Assembly: GCF_002893765.1 (NCBI RefSeq)
Contig: NZ_CP025938.1
Coordinates: forward strand, 62,001-126,000
From: Tamlana carrageenivorans
GTDB taxonomy: Bacteria; Bacteroidota; Bacteroidia; Flavobacteriales; Flavobacteriaceae
Length of the DNA: 64,000 nt
Direction of reading: 5' to 3'
Below are positions 51,654-60,201 of this stretch, in pieces. Position 1 is the first letter of the stretch. Every line of letters starts with the position of its first letter. The notes beneath the pieces were generated by a model. That model was not told the DNA's origin. It was given only the letters and a program-made list of their open reading frames with translations, and did not search any database. The position numbers and the translations under genes are program-made.

Positions 51654-52604
51654 ATGAAAGTATTAGCAAACGACGGGATTTCACAAAGTGGTATCGATGC
51701 TTTAGAAAAAGCAGGTCACGAAGTGATTACAACAACCGTAGCCCAAGAACAATTAATTAATTATATTAACGAAAAAGACATCACTGTTTTATTGGTTAGA
51801 AGTGCTACAACAGTACGTAAAGACTTAATAGACGCTTGTCCAGGATTAAAAATTATTGGTCGTGGTGGTGTTGGTATGGACAACATCGATGTTGAATACG
51901 CTAGAGAAAAAGGACTTAGTGTTATTAACACCCCTGCTGCCTCTTCGCACTCTGTTGCCGAGTTAGTATTCGGACACTTTTACGGATTAGCACGTTTCTT
52001 ACATAACTCTAATAGAGATATGCCACTAGAAGGTGATCAAAACTTTAAAGGCTTAAAGAAAGCTTACGCTAAAGGAACCGAGTTAAAAGGAAAAACTTTA
52101 GGTGTTTTAGGCTTTGGTCGTATTGGTCAAGCAACGGCTAAAGTGGCTTTAGGTGCTGGAATGAAAGTTGTTGCTTTCGACCCTTTCTTAGACAAAGCAA
52201 ATTTAGAGTTAGAATTTTTTGACGGGCAAACCGTAAACTTCGAAATTGAAACAATTGTAAAAGAAGAAGTTTTAAAACAAGCCGATTTCATCTCTTTACA
52301 CGTTCCTGCTCAGGACAACTACGTAATTGACGAAGCAGAATTTAACATCATGAAAGATGGTGTTATTATCGCTAACGCAGCTCGTGGTGGTGTGGTTAAC
52401 GAAGTAGCCCTTGTAAAAGCGCTTGAAAGCGGAAAAGTTTCTAGAGCAGCTTTAGATGTTTTTGAAAAAGAACCTAAGCCAGAAATTCAACTTTTAATGA
52501 ACCCAGCTTTATCATTAACACCACATACAGGTGCTGCAACTAACGAAGCCCAAGACCGTATTGGTACGGAATTAGCTGAGCAAATTATTAATATTCTTGG
52601 ATAA
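51654..52604 (+). CDS. serA: D-3-phosphoglycerate dehydrogenase
   Basis: First step of serine biosynthesis: 3-phosphoglycerate to 3-phosphohydroxypyruvate with NAD. 316 residues, the short type without the C-terminal ACT domain. Substrate region LLVRSATTVRKDLID, NAD-binding LGVLGFGRIGQATAKVALGAGMKVVAFDP, NAARGGVVNE and catalytic His in LTPHTGAATNEA. Works with serC just upstream. Confidence 0.94.
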   Translation: MKVLANDGISQSGIDALEKAGHEVITTTVAQEQLINYINEKDITVLLVRSATTVRKDLIDACPGLKIIGRGGVGMDNIDVEYAREKGLSVINTPAASSHSVAELVFGHFYGLARFLHNSNRDMPLEGDQNFKGLKKAYAKGTELKGKTLGVLGFGRIGQATAKVALGAGMKVVAFDPFLDKANLELEFFDGQTVNFEIETIVKEEVLKQADFISLHVPAQDNYVIDEAEFNIMKDGVIIANAARGGVVNEVALVKALESGKVSRAALDVFEKEPKPEIQLLMNPALSLTPHTGAATNEAQDRIGTELAEQIINILG

Positions 52605-52654
52605 TATGTTTTTCTATATTCTATAATACGAATAATAAAGAAAACTAAGAAAAT

Positions 52655-52691
52655 TAAAAAAGTCCTAACCTTAAATGGTTGGGACTTTTTT
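52655..52691 (+). terminator. Terminator of serA
   Basis: AAAAAAGTCCTAACC and GGTTGGGACTTTTTT pair around a short AT loop (one G-U), followed by a T-run, about 50 bases after the serA stop. Confidence 0.85.
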
Positions 52692-52747
52692 TGTATATTA
52701 AAGACTCATTTACAACAATTTAATTAACCATTTAACACATCTAAATC

Positions 52748-53386
52748 ATGTCTGAAATTATCGATTTATTAAACAGCGACCAAGGTAAAACCCTCATAAA
52801 TGGTGTTGCAGAACAAACCAACCAACCGCAAAGGAAAACAAAAGACGTTTTAACTATGGCCCTACCTCTTTTAACTGCTGCAATGAAACAAAATACCAAA
52901 ACAACACAAGGCGCAGATGGCTTATACAACGCTATAAACACTAAACACGATGGGAGCATACTAGATGATTTAGAGGGCTTATTTAAAGGTGGTGTAAATA
53001 CTGATGTTATAAATGATGGCGGAAACATTTTAAACCATGTTTTAGGACCTAAACAACAACACGTTGAAAATACTTTAAGTGCTAAATCTGGAATGGATGC
53101 CAATTCGGTGAGTCAAATTTTAAAAATAGCAGCACCACTCTTGTTAGGATTATTAGGAAAAAAAAGCCGACAAAATAATGTGAATAATCCAAGTGATTTA
53201 GGAAGTCTTTTAGGAGGACTTTTGGGAGGTAATGCTTCAGGTCATGAACAAAATTTGTTAGAATCAATTTTAGATGCCGATGGGGATGGCAGTGTTATTG
53301 ACGATGTAGCCGGTATGTTACTTGGTGGGCATAAAAATAACGGCGGCCTTGGAGGTGTTCTTGGTGGTTTATTTGGAAGGAAATAA
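52748..53386 (+). CDS. DUF937-family protein
   Basis: A 212-residue cytoplasmic protein with the DUF937 pattern: an N-terminal helical domain (SEIIDLLNSDQGKTLINGVAEQTNQPQRKTKDVLTMALPLLTAAMKQN) and HVLGPKQQHVENTLSAKSGMDANSVSQILKIAAPLLLGLLGKK. The tail is rich in Gly, Leu and Asn (LGSLLGGLLGGN, GLGGVLGGLFG). Function unknown. Likely monocistronic. Confidence 0.85.
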   Translation: MSEIIDLLNSDQGKTLINGVAEQTNQPQRKTKDVLTMALPLLTAAMKQNTKTTQGADGLYNAINTKHDGSILDDLEGLFKGGVNTDVINDGGNILNHVLGPKQQHVENTLSAKSGMDANSVSQILKIAAPLLLGLLGKKSRQNNVNNPSDLGSLLGGLLGGNASGHEQNLLESILDADGDGSVIDDVAGMLLGGHKNNGGLGGVLGGLFGRK

Positions 53387-53450
53387 TCTATTTATTCTAA
53401 AAGCTATGTATACCATTATAAAATACATACAGCTTTAACTTTAGTAGGGC

Positions 53451-54068
53451 TTATTCCTTTTTATCAAACATCGCCTTGTTAATTTTACCATCAATTATTT
53501 TATGAGCATGTACTCCTAATTTACGATATATCTTCATCACTTTTAGCACATCGATGTCTAGTAGTTTTAATCGATCCCATTTTACAAAAACAACATCGCC
53601 TGCCATTGGGTTTGGCGATCCAGGTATAAAAACGGCATTAATATCATCATCGATACGCTCCATTAAAAAACCAATTTGCCATACCTCCTCGACGTCAACC
53701 AAAACAACCTCTTTTAAATTATTAGTATCTATTCCTGCCGCAGTTTCTGTCATTCCTTTTAATAAAGTATAACCAGGAACATTAGAAAGAATATTATTTT
53801 CAATCCATTCTCTTAAGCGGTTTGCCAATTTTGTTTTAGCAAATACGCCAGCAATAAAACAAACTAAAAACAATAAGAGTATTGCAAGAATTCTGGGAGT
53901 CATTTCTCCGTCGAAAAAAGAAAACTCTATGTGTTTCGCTATAGGCCCAACAACTTTACCTAAAACTTTTATAACCTTTCCGGCCATAAATATGACTAAA
54001 GAAATAGGGATGATAAAGAACAAACCTCCAATGAGTGTTGTTTTAATAAAGGAAACCAAATTTTTCAT
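53451..54068 (-). CDS. DUF502-family membrane protein
   Basis: A 205-residue protein with two N-terminal transmembrane helices (about 10-30 and 55-78) and a cytoplasmic or periplasmic beta-rich domain containing the DUF502 motifs YTLLKGMTETAAGID, QIGFLMERI and VFIPGSPNPMAGDVVFV. Function unknown. A weak stem (AAAGCT/AGCTTT, 53399-53435) lies between it and the convergent DUF937 gene. Confidence 0.88.
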   Translation of the reverse strand: MKNLVSFIKTTLIGGLFFIIPISLVIFMAGKVIKVLGKVVGPIAKHIEFSFFDGEMTPRILAILLLFLVCFIAGVFAKTKLANRLREWIENNILSNVPGYTLLKGMTETAAGIDTNNLKEVVLVDVEEVWQIGFLMERIDDDINAVFIPGSPNPMAGDVVFVKWDRLKLLDIDVLKVMKIYRKLGVHAHKIIDGKINKAMFDKKE

Positions 54069-54361
54069 ATCGTATTATTTTTAAGTATTACAAGATATAC
54101 ATTCACTGCTTTGGATACTATTATCCATGCGTTTTTTAACAATTTCCTGACGGGGTTTTGAAAATGTACAACAACAAATTAGAACATATAGATTATTCAC
54201 TAATTGGTTACCTTTTTTTTTGTACTTTGAAATGAATTATCACAAGAGCATGATGCCATAAAAAACGCATTACAAGCTACTATTATACATTCCCTTTTGA
54301 TTATGCATGGTAATAAAACCAAACGTCTTAACCGTTTAAAATAACTAATGAAGGTTTATAT

Positions 54362-54797
54362 ATGAAAACATACGTCTATGTCTTATTAACACTTTTGTTT
54401 TTTTTGTTGTCATACAACAAAATCGGGTACCCCTCTAAAAGATGAGCGTCTAGAATCGTTAAAGGAAAATGACACTGTCACGATCGCCAACGAGGAATCG
54501 GATTATGAAATTATTATTATAGAACCAGGCTTTAATTATTGGGTGGCTAGCACAGCTAAACCCAGAGGGTATTATTCTCAAAGTTTTTCAGAAAACAGAA
54601 ACGCTCAATATGTCATGGAGTGGAATCAACGGGTAATACAACCGCAACGGTATGCTCCCAATTTATACGAGTTACAAATTAATTACAACCAAGGTACAGA
54701 TTATGGATATGAAGTAAACTATCTGCTTTATAATTATTTTGTATATTTTCAATTTAAATACAAACAAAGATTAGGGCCATATGTTCCTAGAATTTAA
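54362..54797 (+). pseudogene. DUF6146-family lipoprotein gene, frameshifted at a T8 run
   Basis: The ATG at 54362 begins a signal-like MKTYVYVLLTLLFF, but the frame stops soon after the eight T's at 54398-54405. Removing one T joins it to a frame reading FFCCHTTKSGTPLKDERLE, then ESDYEIIIIEPGFNYWVASTAKPRGYYSQSF, NAQYVMEWNQRV and YGYEVNYLLYNYFVYFQFKYKQRLG, the conserved DUF6146 body, about 145 residues in all. Either a slippage mutation, a phase-variable switch, or an assembly error in the homopolymer. The body still has a GTG-initiated frame at 54543. Confidence 0.75.
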
Positions 54798-54824
54798 ATT
54801 AGATTTAATTACTTTTGCAGGCAA

Positions 54825-55136
54825 ATGAAATTTGTGAATAAACTAAAAGAACGTTGGGAAATTGAACATAACTGGGAAGTTATTGTCATACTTATAGTAT
54901 TTTCTGTTACGGGCTCTACAGCATCCTATATAGGAAAACCCATTCTAAACTACTTAAATATTACCACCGAAAACCTTGGTGGTTTTGGGTATTGGACTAT
55001 ACGAATTCTTTTATTATTTGTGATGTATCAATTTTTGCTTGTCTTTTTTGGATGGCTATTTGGTCAACATAAATTTTTCTGGAACTTCGAAAAGAAAATG
55101 CTGCGCAGAATTGGTTTAAAACGTTTTGTAGATTAA
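54825..55136 (+). CDS. DUF6787-family small membrane protein
   Basis: A 103-residue protein with two hydrophobic helices (about 19-40 and 57-78) and the family segment LKERWEIEHNWEVIVILIVFSVTGSTASYIGKPIL, ending in a basic tail (KKMLRRIGLKRF). Function unknown. Lies 27 bases after the DUF6146 gene and overlaps the start of the next reading frame at TAATTG. Confidence 0.8.
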   Translation: MKFVNKLKERWEIEHNWEVIVILIVFSVTGSTASYIGKPILNYLNITTENLGGFGYWTIRILLLFVMYQFLLVFFGWLFGQHKFFWNFEKKMLRRIGLKRFVD

Positions 55137-55472
55137 TTGACTCCTAATAGACAACATATTATTTTTAGAATATTTACACTTTATATCGTGGCAATGTTAA
55201 CATTGCCTGCGCTAACAAAGTGTATTCACATTTTTGAACATCACAACCATATAGTTTGTGAAAACGAAGACACGACTCACATTCATCAAGTCGATTTAGA
55301 CTGTGATTTCCAGAAGTTTCAAATTTTCACAAATTTCACTCCCCTTAATCTATCTTTCTGCCTTAAAGGGCCAAAGGAGAAGCACGGTCCCATCGTGTCT
55401 TCTGGTTATGACTTTTTAAGTAAATTTCAAAGTCTTCATTTTTCGCTTCGAGGACCTCCTTATTTCACTTAA
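55137..55472 (+). CDS. Small histidine-rich exported protein upstream of the zinc-type receptor
   Basis: Up to 111 residues if it begins at TTG 55137, directly after the DUF6787 stop; an ATG at 55194 would remove most of the hydrophobic N-terminal stretch and is less likely. The hydrophobic segment IIFRIFTLYIVAMLTLPAL is followed by KCIHIFEHHNHIVCENEDTTHIHQVDLDCDF, rich in His, Cys and acidic residues, which suggests metal binding at the cell surface or in the periplasm. 58 bases before the receptor gene, probably one operon. No family assigned. Confidence 0.6.
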   Translation: MTPNRQHIIFRIFTLYIVAMLTLPALTKCIHIFEHHNHIVCENEDTTHIHQVDLDCDFQKFQIFTNFTPLNLSFCLKGPKEKHGPIVSSGYDFLSKFQSLHFSLRGPPYFT

Positions 55473-55530
55473 TATTATTTAGTCGCTGAGTAATTCAGCT
55501 CAAAAACAAGATTAATTTAAGAGAAATTAC

Positions 55531-57831
55531 ATGAAATTAGTATTAAAAACATTGCTATTTTTAGCAATGACGAGCAGTTTTGCTCAAAATTCAATAAACG
55601 GAGTTATTAAGGATCTTAGCACTGGCGAGGGTTTAGAACTCGTAAATATTTATATGCCAGAGCTTGAAAGAGGGAGCACCACCAATAGCGAGGGTCTTTT
55701 TACGTTAGAAAACCTCCCTTCTGGTAACTACACCATTTTGTTTTCAATGATTGGCTATGAGAAGCAATCTATAAAAATAGCACTCCCTTCACAAACCAGT
55801 CTAGAAATAAACCTAAAGCCTTCTATTATAGAGATGGAAAGTGTTATCATTTCAACGCCATTTCATAAGTTGCAGCGTGATAATGTTATGAAAGTAGAAC
55901 ACGAATCGGTTGAAAACTTAAAAGCTAGTGGCGCCGTAACATTATCTGAAGGACTTTCTAATATTGCAGGTGTTGAAAGTCTAACAACTGGATTAGGCAT
56001 AGGAAAACCAGTAATTAGAGGTCTAAGTTCTAATCGTGTTTTAGTTTATACCCAAGGGGTTCGCCTTGAAAACCAACAGTTTGGTGGCGAACATGGTTTA
56101 GGAGTTAGCGATGCAGGTATTGAAAGTGTAGAGGTTATAAAAGGGCCTGCTTCCTTACTTTATGGAAGTGATGCTTTAGGTGGCGTGCTTTATTTAAACC
56201 CAGAACATTTTGCTGCTCAAAACACTATAGAAGGGGATCTAGGAGCTAAATATTTTAGCAATACACAAGGATATAGTACGAATCTGGGCTATAAATCTTC
56301 GGTAAACAATTTTAAATTTATTTTTAGAGGTAGTACTGCAGAGCATTCAGATTACGAAACCGAAGACTACAGAGTAACCAATACCAGGTTTAAAGAAAAG
56401 GATTTTAAAGCAGGCATAGGTTACCAAATACAAACTTTTAAAACGGAATTCCGCTATAATGTGAATAATAGTCTTTTGGGTATACCTGAAGATATTGGCG
56501 TACAATCGACAAACAAAACACCGCTTTTACCTTACCAAGACATTACGAATCACGTATTTAGCTCAAAATCTACCATTTTTTTCAACAATTCTAAATTAGA
56601 TATCAACTTAGGATTTATCTACAACGACAGAAAAGAGTTTGAAGATGAGCATGACCACGATGATCATGACGATCACGATGATCATGACGAACATGATGAC
56701 CATGATGACCATGATGCCGATCACGACGAGCATGATGATGAGCATGATGATGAGTATCACGAAGATCACGACGAGCATCATCATGATGAAGCCGCTTTGC
56801 ATATGAAATTAAAAACCGCTAACTACGATATTAAATATACTTTACCTACCCTAGGTAAGTTTGAAACCATAGTAGGTGTTCAAGGCATGCACCAAGTGAA
56901 TACCAATTATGGAGAGGAAATACTAATTCCTGATGCTACAACTAACGATTTTGGCGTGTTAGCGCTATCTCATATTCATTTTAATAAAGCTGATGTTCAA
57001 ATAGGTATACGTTATGACCACCGAAACGTTGACGTTTATGAAGATCTTAACAAAAGTTATAATAGTTTCAATGGAGCTGCAGGTATTAAAACTAATGTAA
57101 CGGAAAACCTGACAACTAGAATTAATTTTGCCACAGGATTTAGAGCTCCTAATTTATCCGAATTAACTTCCGATGGTGTTCATCATGGCACCAATCGTTA
57201 TGAAATTGGAAATGCCAACCTAAAAAGCGAGCAAAACTTTCAAACTGATATAGCTTTAGAATACAAAGCAGAACATATTGAAGTGTTTGCTAACGGATTT
57301 TACAATATGGTGAATAACTATATCTTCCTATCACCTACAGGCACTGAAATAAATGAAACTCCTGTTTTTACTTATAATCAAGATGATGCCTATTTATACG
57401 GTGGCGAAGTCGGTTTACATATTCACCCCCACCCTTTAGATTGGTTACACTTTGAAAGTAGTTTTGAAATGGTTACAGGAAAACAAAAAAATGATGACTA
57501 CCTCCCGTTAATACCAGCAAACGCGTTAACCAATGTTATTCGTGCTGAATTTGAAAAGCCATGGTTAGAAAAAGGCTATACTTTTATCAAATTGAAGTCT
57601 ACATTTAATCAAAATAATGTCAGTCTTTTTGAAACAAGAACCGGTGGATACAGCTTATTAAGTGCAGGCTTAGGCGGAAGCTTAACAGTATTCAAAAAAG
57701 AACTTGCTATCACTATTTCTGGAAATAACTTAACCAACAAAAAATACATAAGTCACTTATCACGCTTAAAATCTGATAATATTTATAATATGGGTAGAAA
57801 CATTAGCCTTGGGTTTAGATATTTCTTATAA
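55531..57831 (+). CDS. TonB-dependent receptor with His/Asp-rich loop, probable zinc uptake
   Basis: 766 residues: signal peptide (SSFAQNS), carboxypeptidase-regulatory-like domain (about 20-100), plug (GVESLTTGLGIGKPVIRGLSSNRVLVYTQGVRLENQQ, SLLYGSDALGGVL) and a barrel ending LGFRYFL. Residues 371-420 are an extracellular-loop-like run of about fifty residues made almost only of His, Asp and Glu, in D-H-D and D-E-H repeats. ZnuD-type zinc receptors carry similar His-rich loops. A zinc or related divalent-metal role is inferred. Preceded by a small His-rich protein. Confidence 0.85.
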   Translation: MKLVLKTLLFLAMTSSFAQNSINGVIKDLSTGEGLELVNIYMPELERGSTTNSEGLFTLENLPSGNYTILFSMIGYEKQSIKIALPSQTSLEINLKPSIIEMESVIISTPFHKLQRDNVMKVEHESVENLKASGAVTLSEGLSNIAGVESLTTGLGIGKPVIRGLSSNRVLVYTQGVRLENQQFGGEHGLGVSDAGIESVEVIKGPASLLYGSDALGGVLYLNPEHFAAQNTIEGDLGAKYFSNTQGYSTNLGYKSSVNNFKFIFRGSTAEHSDYETEDYRVTNTRFKEKDFKAGIGYQIQTFKTEFRYNVNNSLLGIPEDIGVQSTNKTPLLPYQDITNHVFSSKSTIFFNNSKLDINLGFIYNDRKEFEDEHDHDDHDDHDDHDEHDDHDDHDADHDEHDDEHDDEYHEDHDEHHHDEAALHMKLKTANYDIKYTLPTLGKFETIVGVQGMHQVNTNYGEEILIPDATTNDFGVLALSHIHFNKADVQIGIRYDHRNVDVYEDLNKSYNSFNGAAGIKTNVTENLTTRINFATGFRAPNLSELTSDGVHHGTNRYEIGNANLKSEQNFQTDIALEYKAEHIEVFANGFYNMVNNYIFLSPTGTEINETPVFTYNQDDAYLYGGEVGLHIHPHPLDWLHFESSFEMVTGKQKNDDYLPLIPANALTNVIRAEFEKPWLEKGYTFIKLKSTFNQNNVSLFETRTGGYSLLSAGLGGSLTVFKKELAITISGNNLTNKKYISHLSRLKSDNIYNMGRNISLGFRYFL

Positions 57832-57849
57832 CCCCATGAAACACTTTAA

Positions 57850-57893
57850 TAAAAAAGGAAAAGCTATACAAAATGTATAGCTTTTCCTTTTTA
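57850..57893. terminator. Bidirectional terminator between receptor and guaB
   Basis: AAAAAAGGAAAAGCTATACA and TGTATAGCTTTTCCTTTTT enclose a 3-base loop. Ends the receptor transcript and, from the other side, guaB. Confidence 0.9.
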
Positions 57894-57916
57894 TAATAAG
57901 ATTTCTATTTCCTTAA

Positions 57917-59389
57917 TTATCTTGAATAATTAGGAGATTCTTTAGTAATGGTAACATCATGCGGGTGACTTTCATTTATACCACTAGAAGTAATTTTTAC
58001 AAACTGTCCTGTTTCTTTTAAAGTCTCAATGTCTTTGGCCCCACAATAGCCCATACCTGCACGTAGGCCACCTATAAACTGATGAATGCTTTCAAACAAA
58101 TCACCTTTATAAGGCACGCGCCCTACAATACCCTCTGGCACCAATTTTTTAATATCGTCTTCAACATCTTGGAAATAGCGATCTTTACTTCCTTCTTTCA
58201 TGGCTTCAACAGACCCCATACCTCTATACGATTTGAACTTACGTCCTTCATAAATAATGGTTTCTCCTGGCGACTCTTTAGTTCCTGCTAAAAGCGATCC
58301 TAACATTACGGTATCGGCTCCTGCCGCAATGGCTTTAGGAATATCACCTGTATAACGAATACCACCATCAGCAATTACAGGAACCCCAGTGCCTTTAATA
58401 GCTGCAGCAACCTCTAATACAGCAGAAAACTGCGGAAAACCAACTCCTGCAACCACACGTGTCGTACATATAGAACCTGGACCAATACCAACTTTAACAG
58501 CATCTGCGCCAGCTTCAACTAAATATTTAGCTGCTGCTCCGGTAGCTATATTACCAACAATAACATCTAGTTCTGGAAATTTCCCTTTAATTTCTTTTAA
58601 AACACCAACCACACCTTTTGTATGACCATGAGCCGTATCAATCACAACAGCATCTACACCAGCATTTACTAAAGCTTCTGCGCGATCTACAGCATCACCA
58701 GTAACGCCAATAGCTGCAGCGACACGTAAACGACCATACTGATCTTTATTTGCATTGGGTTTCTGACTTAATTTTGTAATATCTCTAAAAGTGATTAATC
58801 CCGATAATTTATATTGATCATCAACAATTAATAACTTTTCAATTTTATGCTTCTGAAGAATTTGCTCGGCATCCTGTAATGACGTTCCAACACCAGCAGT
58901 AACCAAGTTTTCGCTGGTCATCACTTCGGTAATTGGTCTTTTATTGTCATGTTCGAAACGTAAATCACGATTCGTAACGATACCTTTTAAAGTACCATCG
59001 GTATCTACAATAGGAATACCTCCAATACCGTATTCCGACATGTATTGCTTCGCATCTAAAACAGTAGCAATAAGTGGTAACGTTACAGGGTCTATAATCA
59101 TACCGCTTTCAGCACGTTTTACCTTGCGTACTTTCATGGCTTGAGCCTCGATAGTCATGTTTTTATGTAAAACACCAATACCACCTTCTTGCGCCATGGC
59201 AATAGCCATTTTACTCTCTGTAACCGTATCCATAGCCGCAGATATAATCGGTACATTAATAGTAATGTTTCTGGTAAATTTTGTTTGAATATTAACTTCT
59301 CTAGGAAGCACTTCGGAAAAAGCTGGAACTAAAAGAACATCGTCATAAGTTAGACCTTCTCCTAGTATTTTGTTTTGATGTGCAGTCAT
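57917..59389 (-). CDS. guaB: IMP dehydrogenase
   Basis: Converts IMP to XMP with NAD, the committed step of GMP synthesis; cytoplasmic tetramer. 490 residues. N-terminal EGLTYDDVLLVPAFSEVLPREV, two CBS domains (about 95-210), catalytic Cys in GIGPGSICTTRVVAGVG, DGGIRYTGDIPKAIAAGADTVMLGS and the flap YRGMGS. A -7 box TATATTTG lies on the minus strand at 59415-59422, without a clear -33. Confidence 0.97.
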   Translation of the reverse strand: MTAHQNKILGEGLTYDDVLLVPAFSEVLPREVNIQTKFTRNITINVPIISAAMDTVTESKMAIAMAQEGGIGVLHKNMTIEAQAMKVRKVKRAESGMIIDPVTLPLIATVLDAKQYMSEYGIGGIPIVDTDGTLKGIVTNRDLRFEHDNKRPITEVMTSENLVTAGVGTSLQDAEQILQKHKIEKLLIVDDQYKLSGLITFRDITKLSQKPNANKDQYGRLRVAAAIGVTGDAVDRAEALVNAGVDAVVIDTAHGHTKGVVGVLKEIKGKFPELDVIVGNIATGAAAKYLVEAGADAVKVGIGPGSICTTRVVAGVGFPQFSAVLEVAAAIKGTGVPVIADGGIRYTGDIPKAIAAGADTVMLGSLLAGTKESPGETIIYEGRKFKSYRGMGSVEAMKEGSKDRYFQDVEDDIKKLVPEGIVGRVPYKGDLFESIHQFIGGLRAGMGYCGAKDIETLKETGQFVKITSSGINESHPHDVTITKESPNYSR

Positions 59390-59460
59390 GTTGCAATTAC
59401 GGTTTAATTGCGTGCAAATATACGATATTTAATAACATTTAACTTTTTAGAAGCGTTAAA

Positions 59461-60165
59461 TTATTGATAATGCTTTTTACAATAATCGCGAAGCACATAG
59501 CGCGCATAATAGTATCTATTTTTGGTTACGGTGATATCGCTTTTAAATCGGATATCTTTGGGCACTAAAAATTTATAAAAGCCTTGGCCTTTAGCCATAT
59601 GCTCAATAGCCATAAGACTTTCTTGGTCAATGCTTTGATACACATTTTCCAACCAATGGTATTGTTCTTTGTACACCATGGCATCATCCCATTTTAAAGC
59701 CGCTTCTGCATTTAAAGTGGTATGATTTTCTAACAAGGCTTTTAAAGGTTCAAACGCATACATAAAAACAGTTTCACTCCCTTGGAAAGCAAAGTTTTTA
59801 ACAGCCTTATTGGTAAATAAACAAAAGGGGAAAGCATAAATTAAACGCAATTTAACAGAAATAAAATGAGCCATTTTCGGCCAAATTACATCATTGCCTC
59901 TCTTTTTCATTATGGTATTATACCAAGCATAAAAATCGCGACGTTCCATTATGGTTTTATATTCCGAAGGCTGATTGTGGTTTAAATTATAAGCATTGGC
60001 ACTTTGCCACACGACCGTGTTTTGTTTTCGATCGGATTTTAACCAGTCGGACGCCTTAAGTTCGCGACTACCTGTTTCTTTTTCCAGAGCTCTTAAAGAC
60101 GCCCACTCTTTAGCCTGTACATGCGTACAAATAGAAATGATACCTACAAAAAGAAGCTGTCGCAT
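59461..60165 (-). CDS. Exported protein of unknown function
   Basis: A 234-residue protein with a signal peptide (RQLLFVGIISICTHVQAKEW). The rest is rich in Trp and Tyr (RRDFYAWYNTIMKKRGNDVIWPKMAHFISVKLRL, KEQYHWLENVYQSID, KNRYYYARYVLRDYCKKHYQ) without recognised motifs. Not identified. It lies 36 bases after the TonB receptor and is probably the last gene of the HTTM-receptor operon, which ties it to outer-membrane uptake or vitamin-K-carboxylase-like chemistry only by position. Confidence 0.6.
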   Translation of the reverse strand: MRQLLFVGIISICTHVQAKEWASLRALEKETGSRELKASDWLKSDRKQNTVVWQSANAYNLNHNQPSEYKTIMERRDFYAWYNTIMKKRGNDVIWPKMAHFISVKLRLIYAFPFCLFTNKAVKNFAFQGSETVFMYAFEPLKALLENHTTLNAEAALKWDDAMVYKEQYHWLENVYQSIDQESLMAIEHMAKGQGFYKFLVPKDIRFKSDITVTKNRYYYARYVLRDYCKKHYQ

Positions 60166-60201
60166 ATGTAATAGGTTAAGCTCCTAAAAAATTAGTAGCT
60201 A

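Noticed and set aside
56608..56802. Minus-strand frame of repeated Met/Val/Ile residues
   Set aside because: It is the antisense of the GAT/CAT/GAC repeats encoding the His/Asp loop of the receptor.
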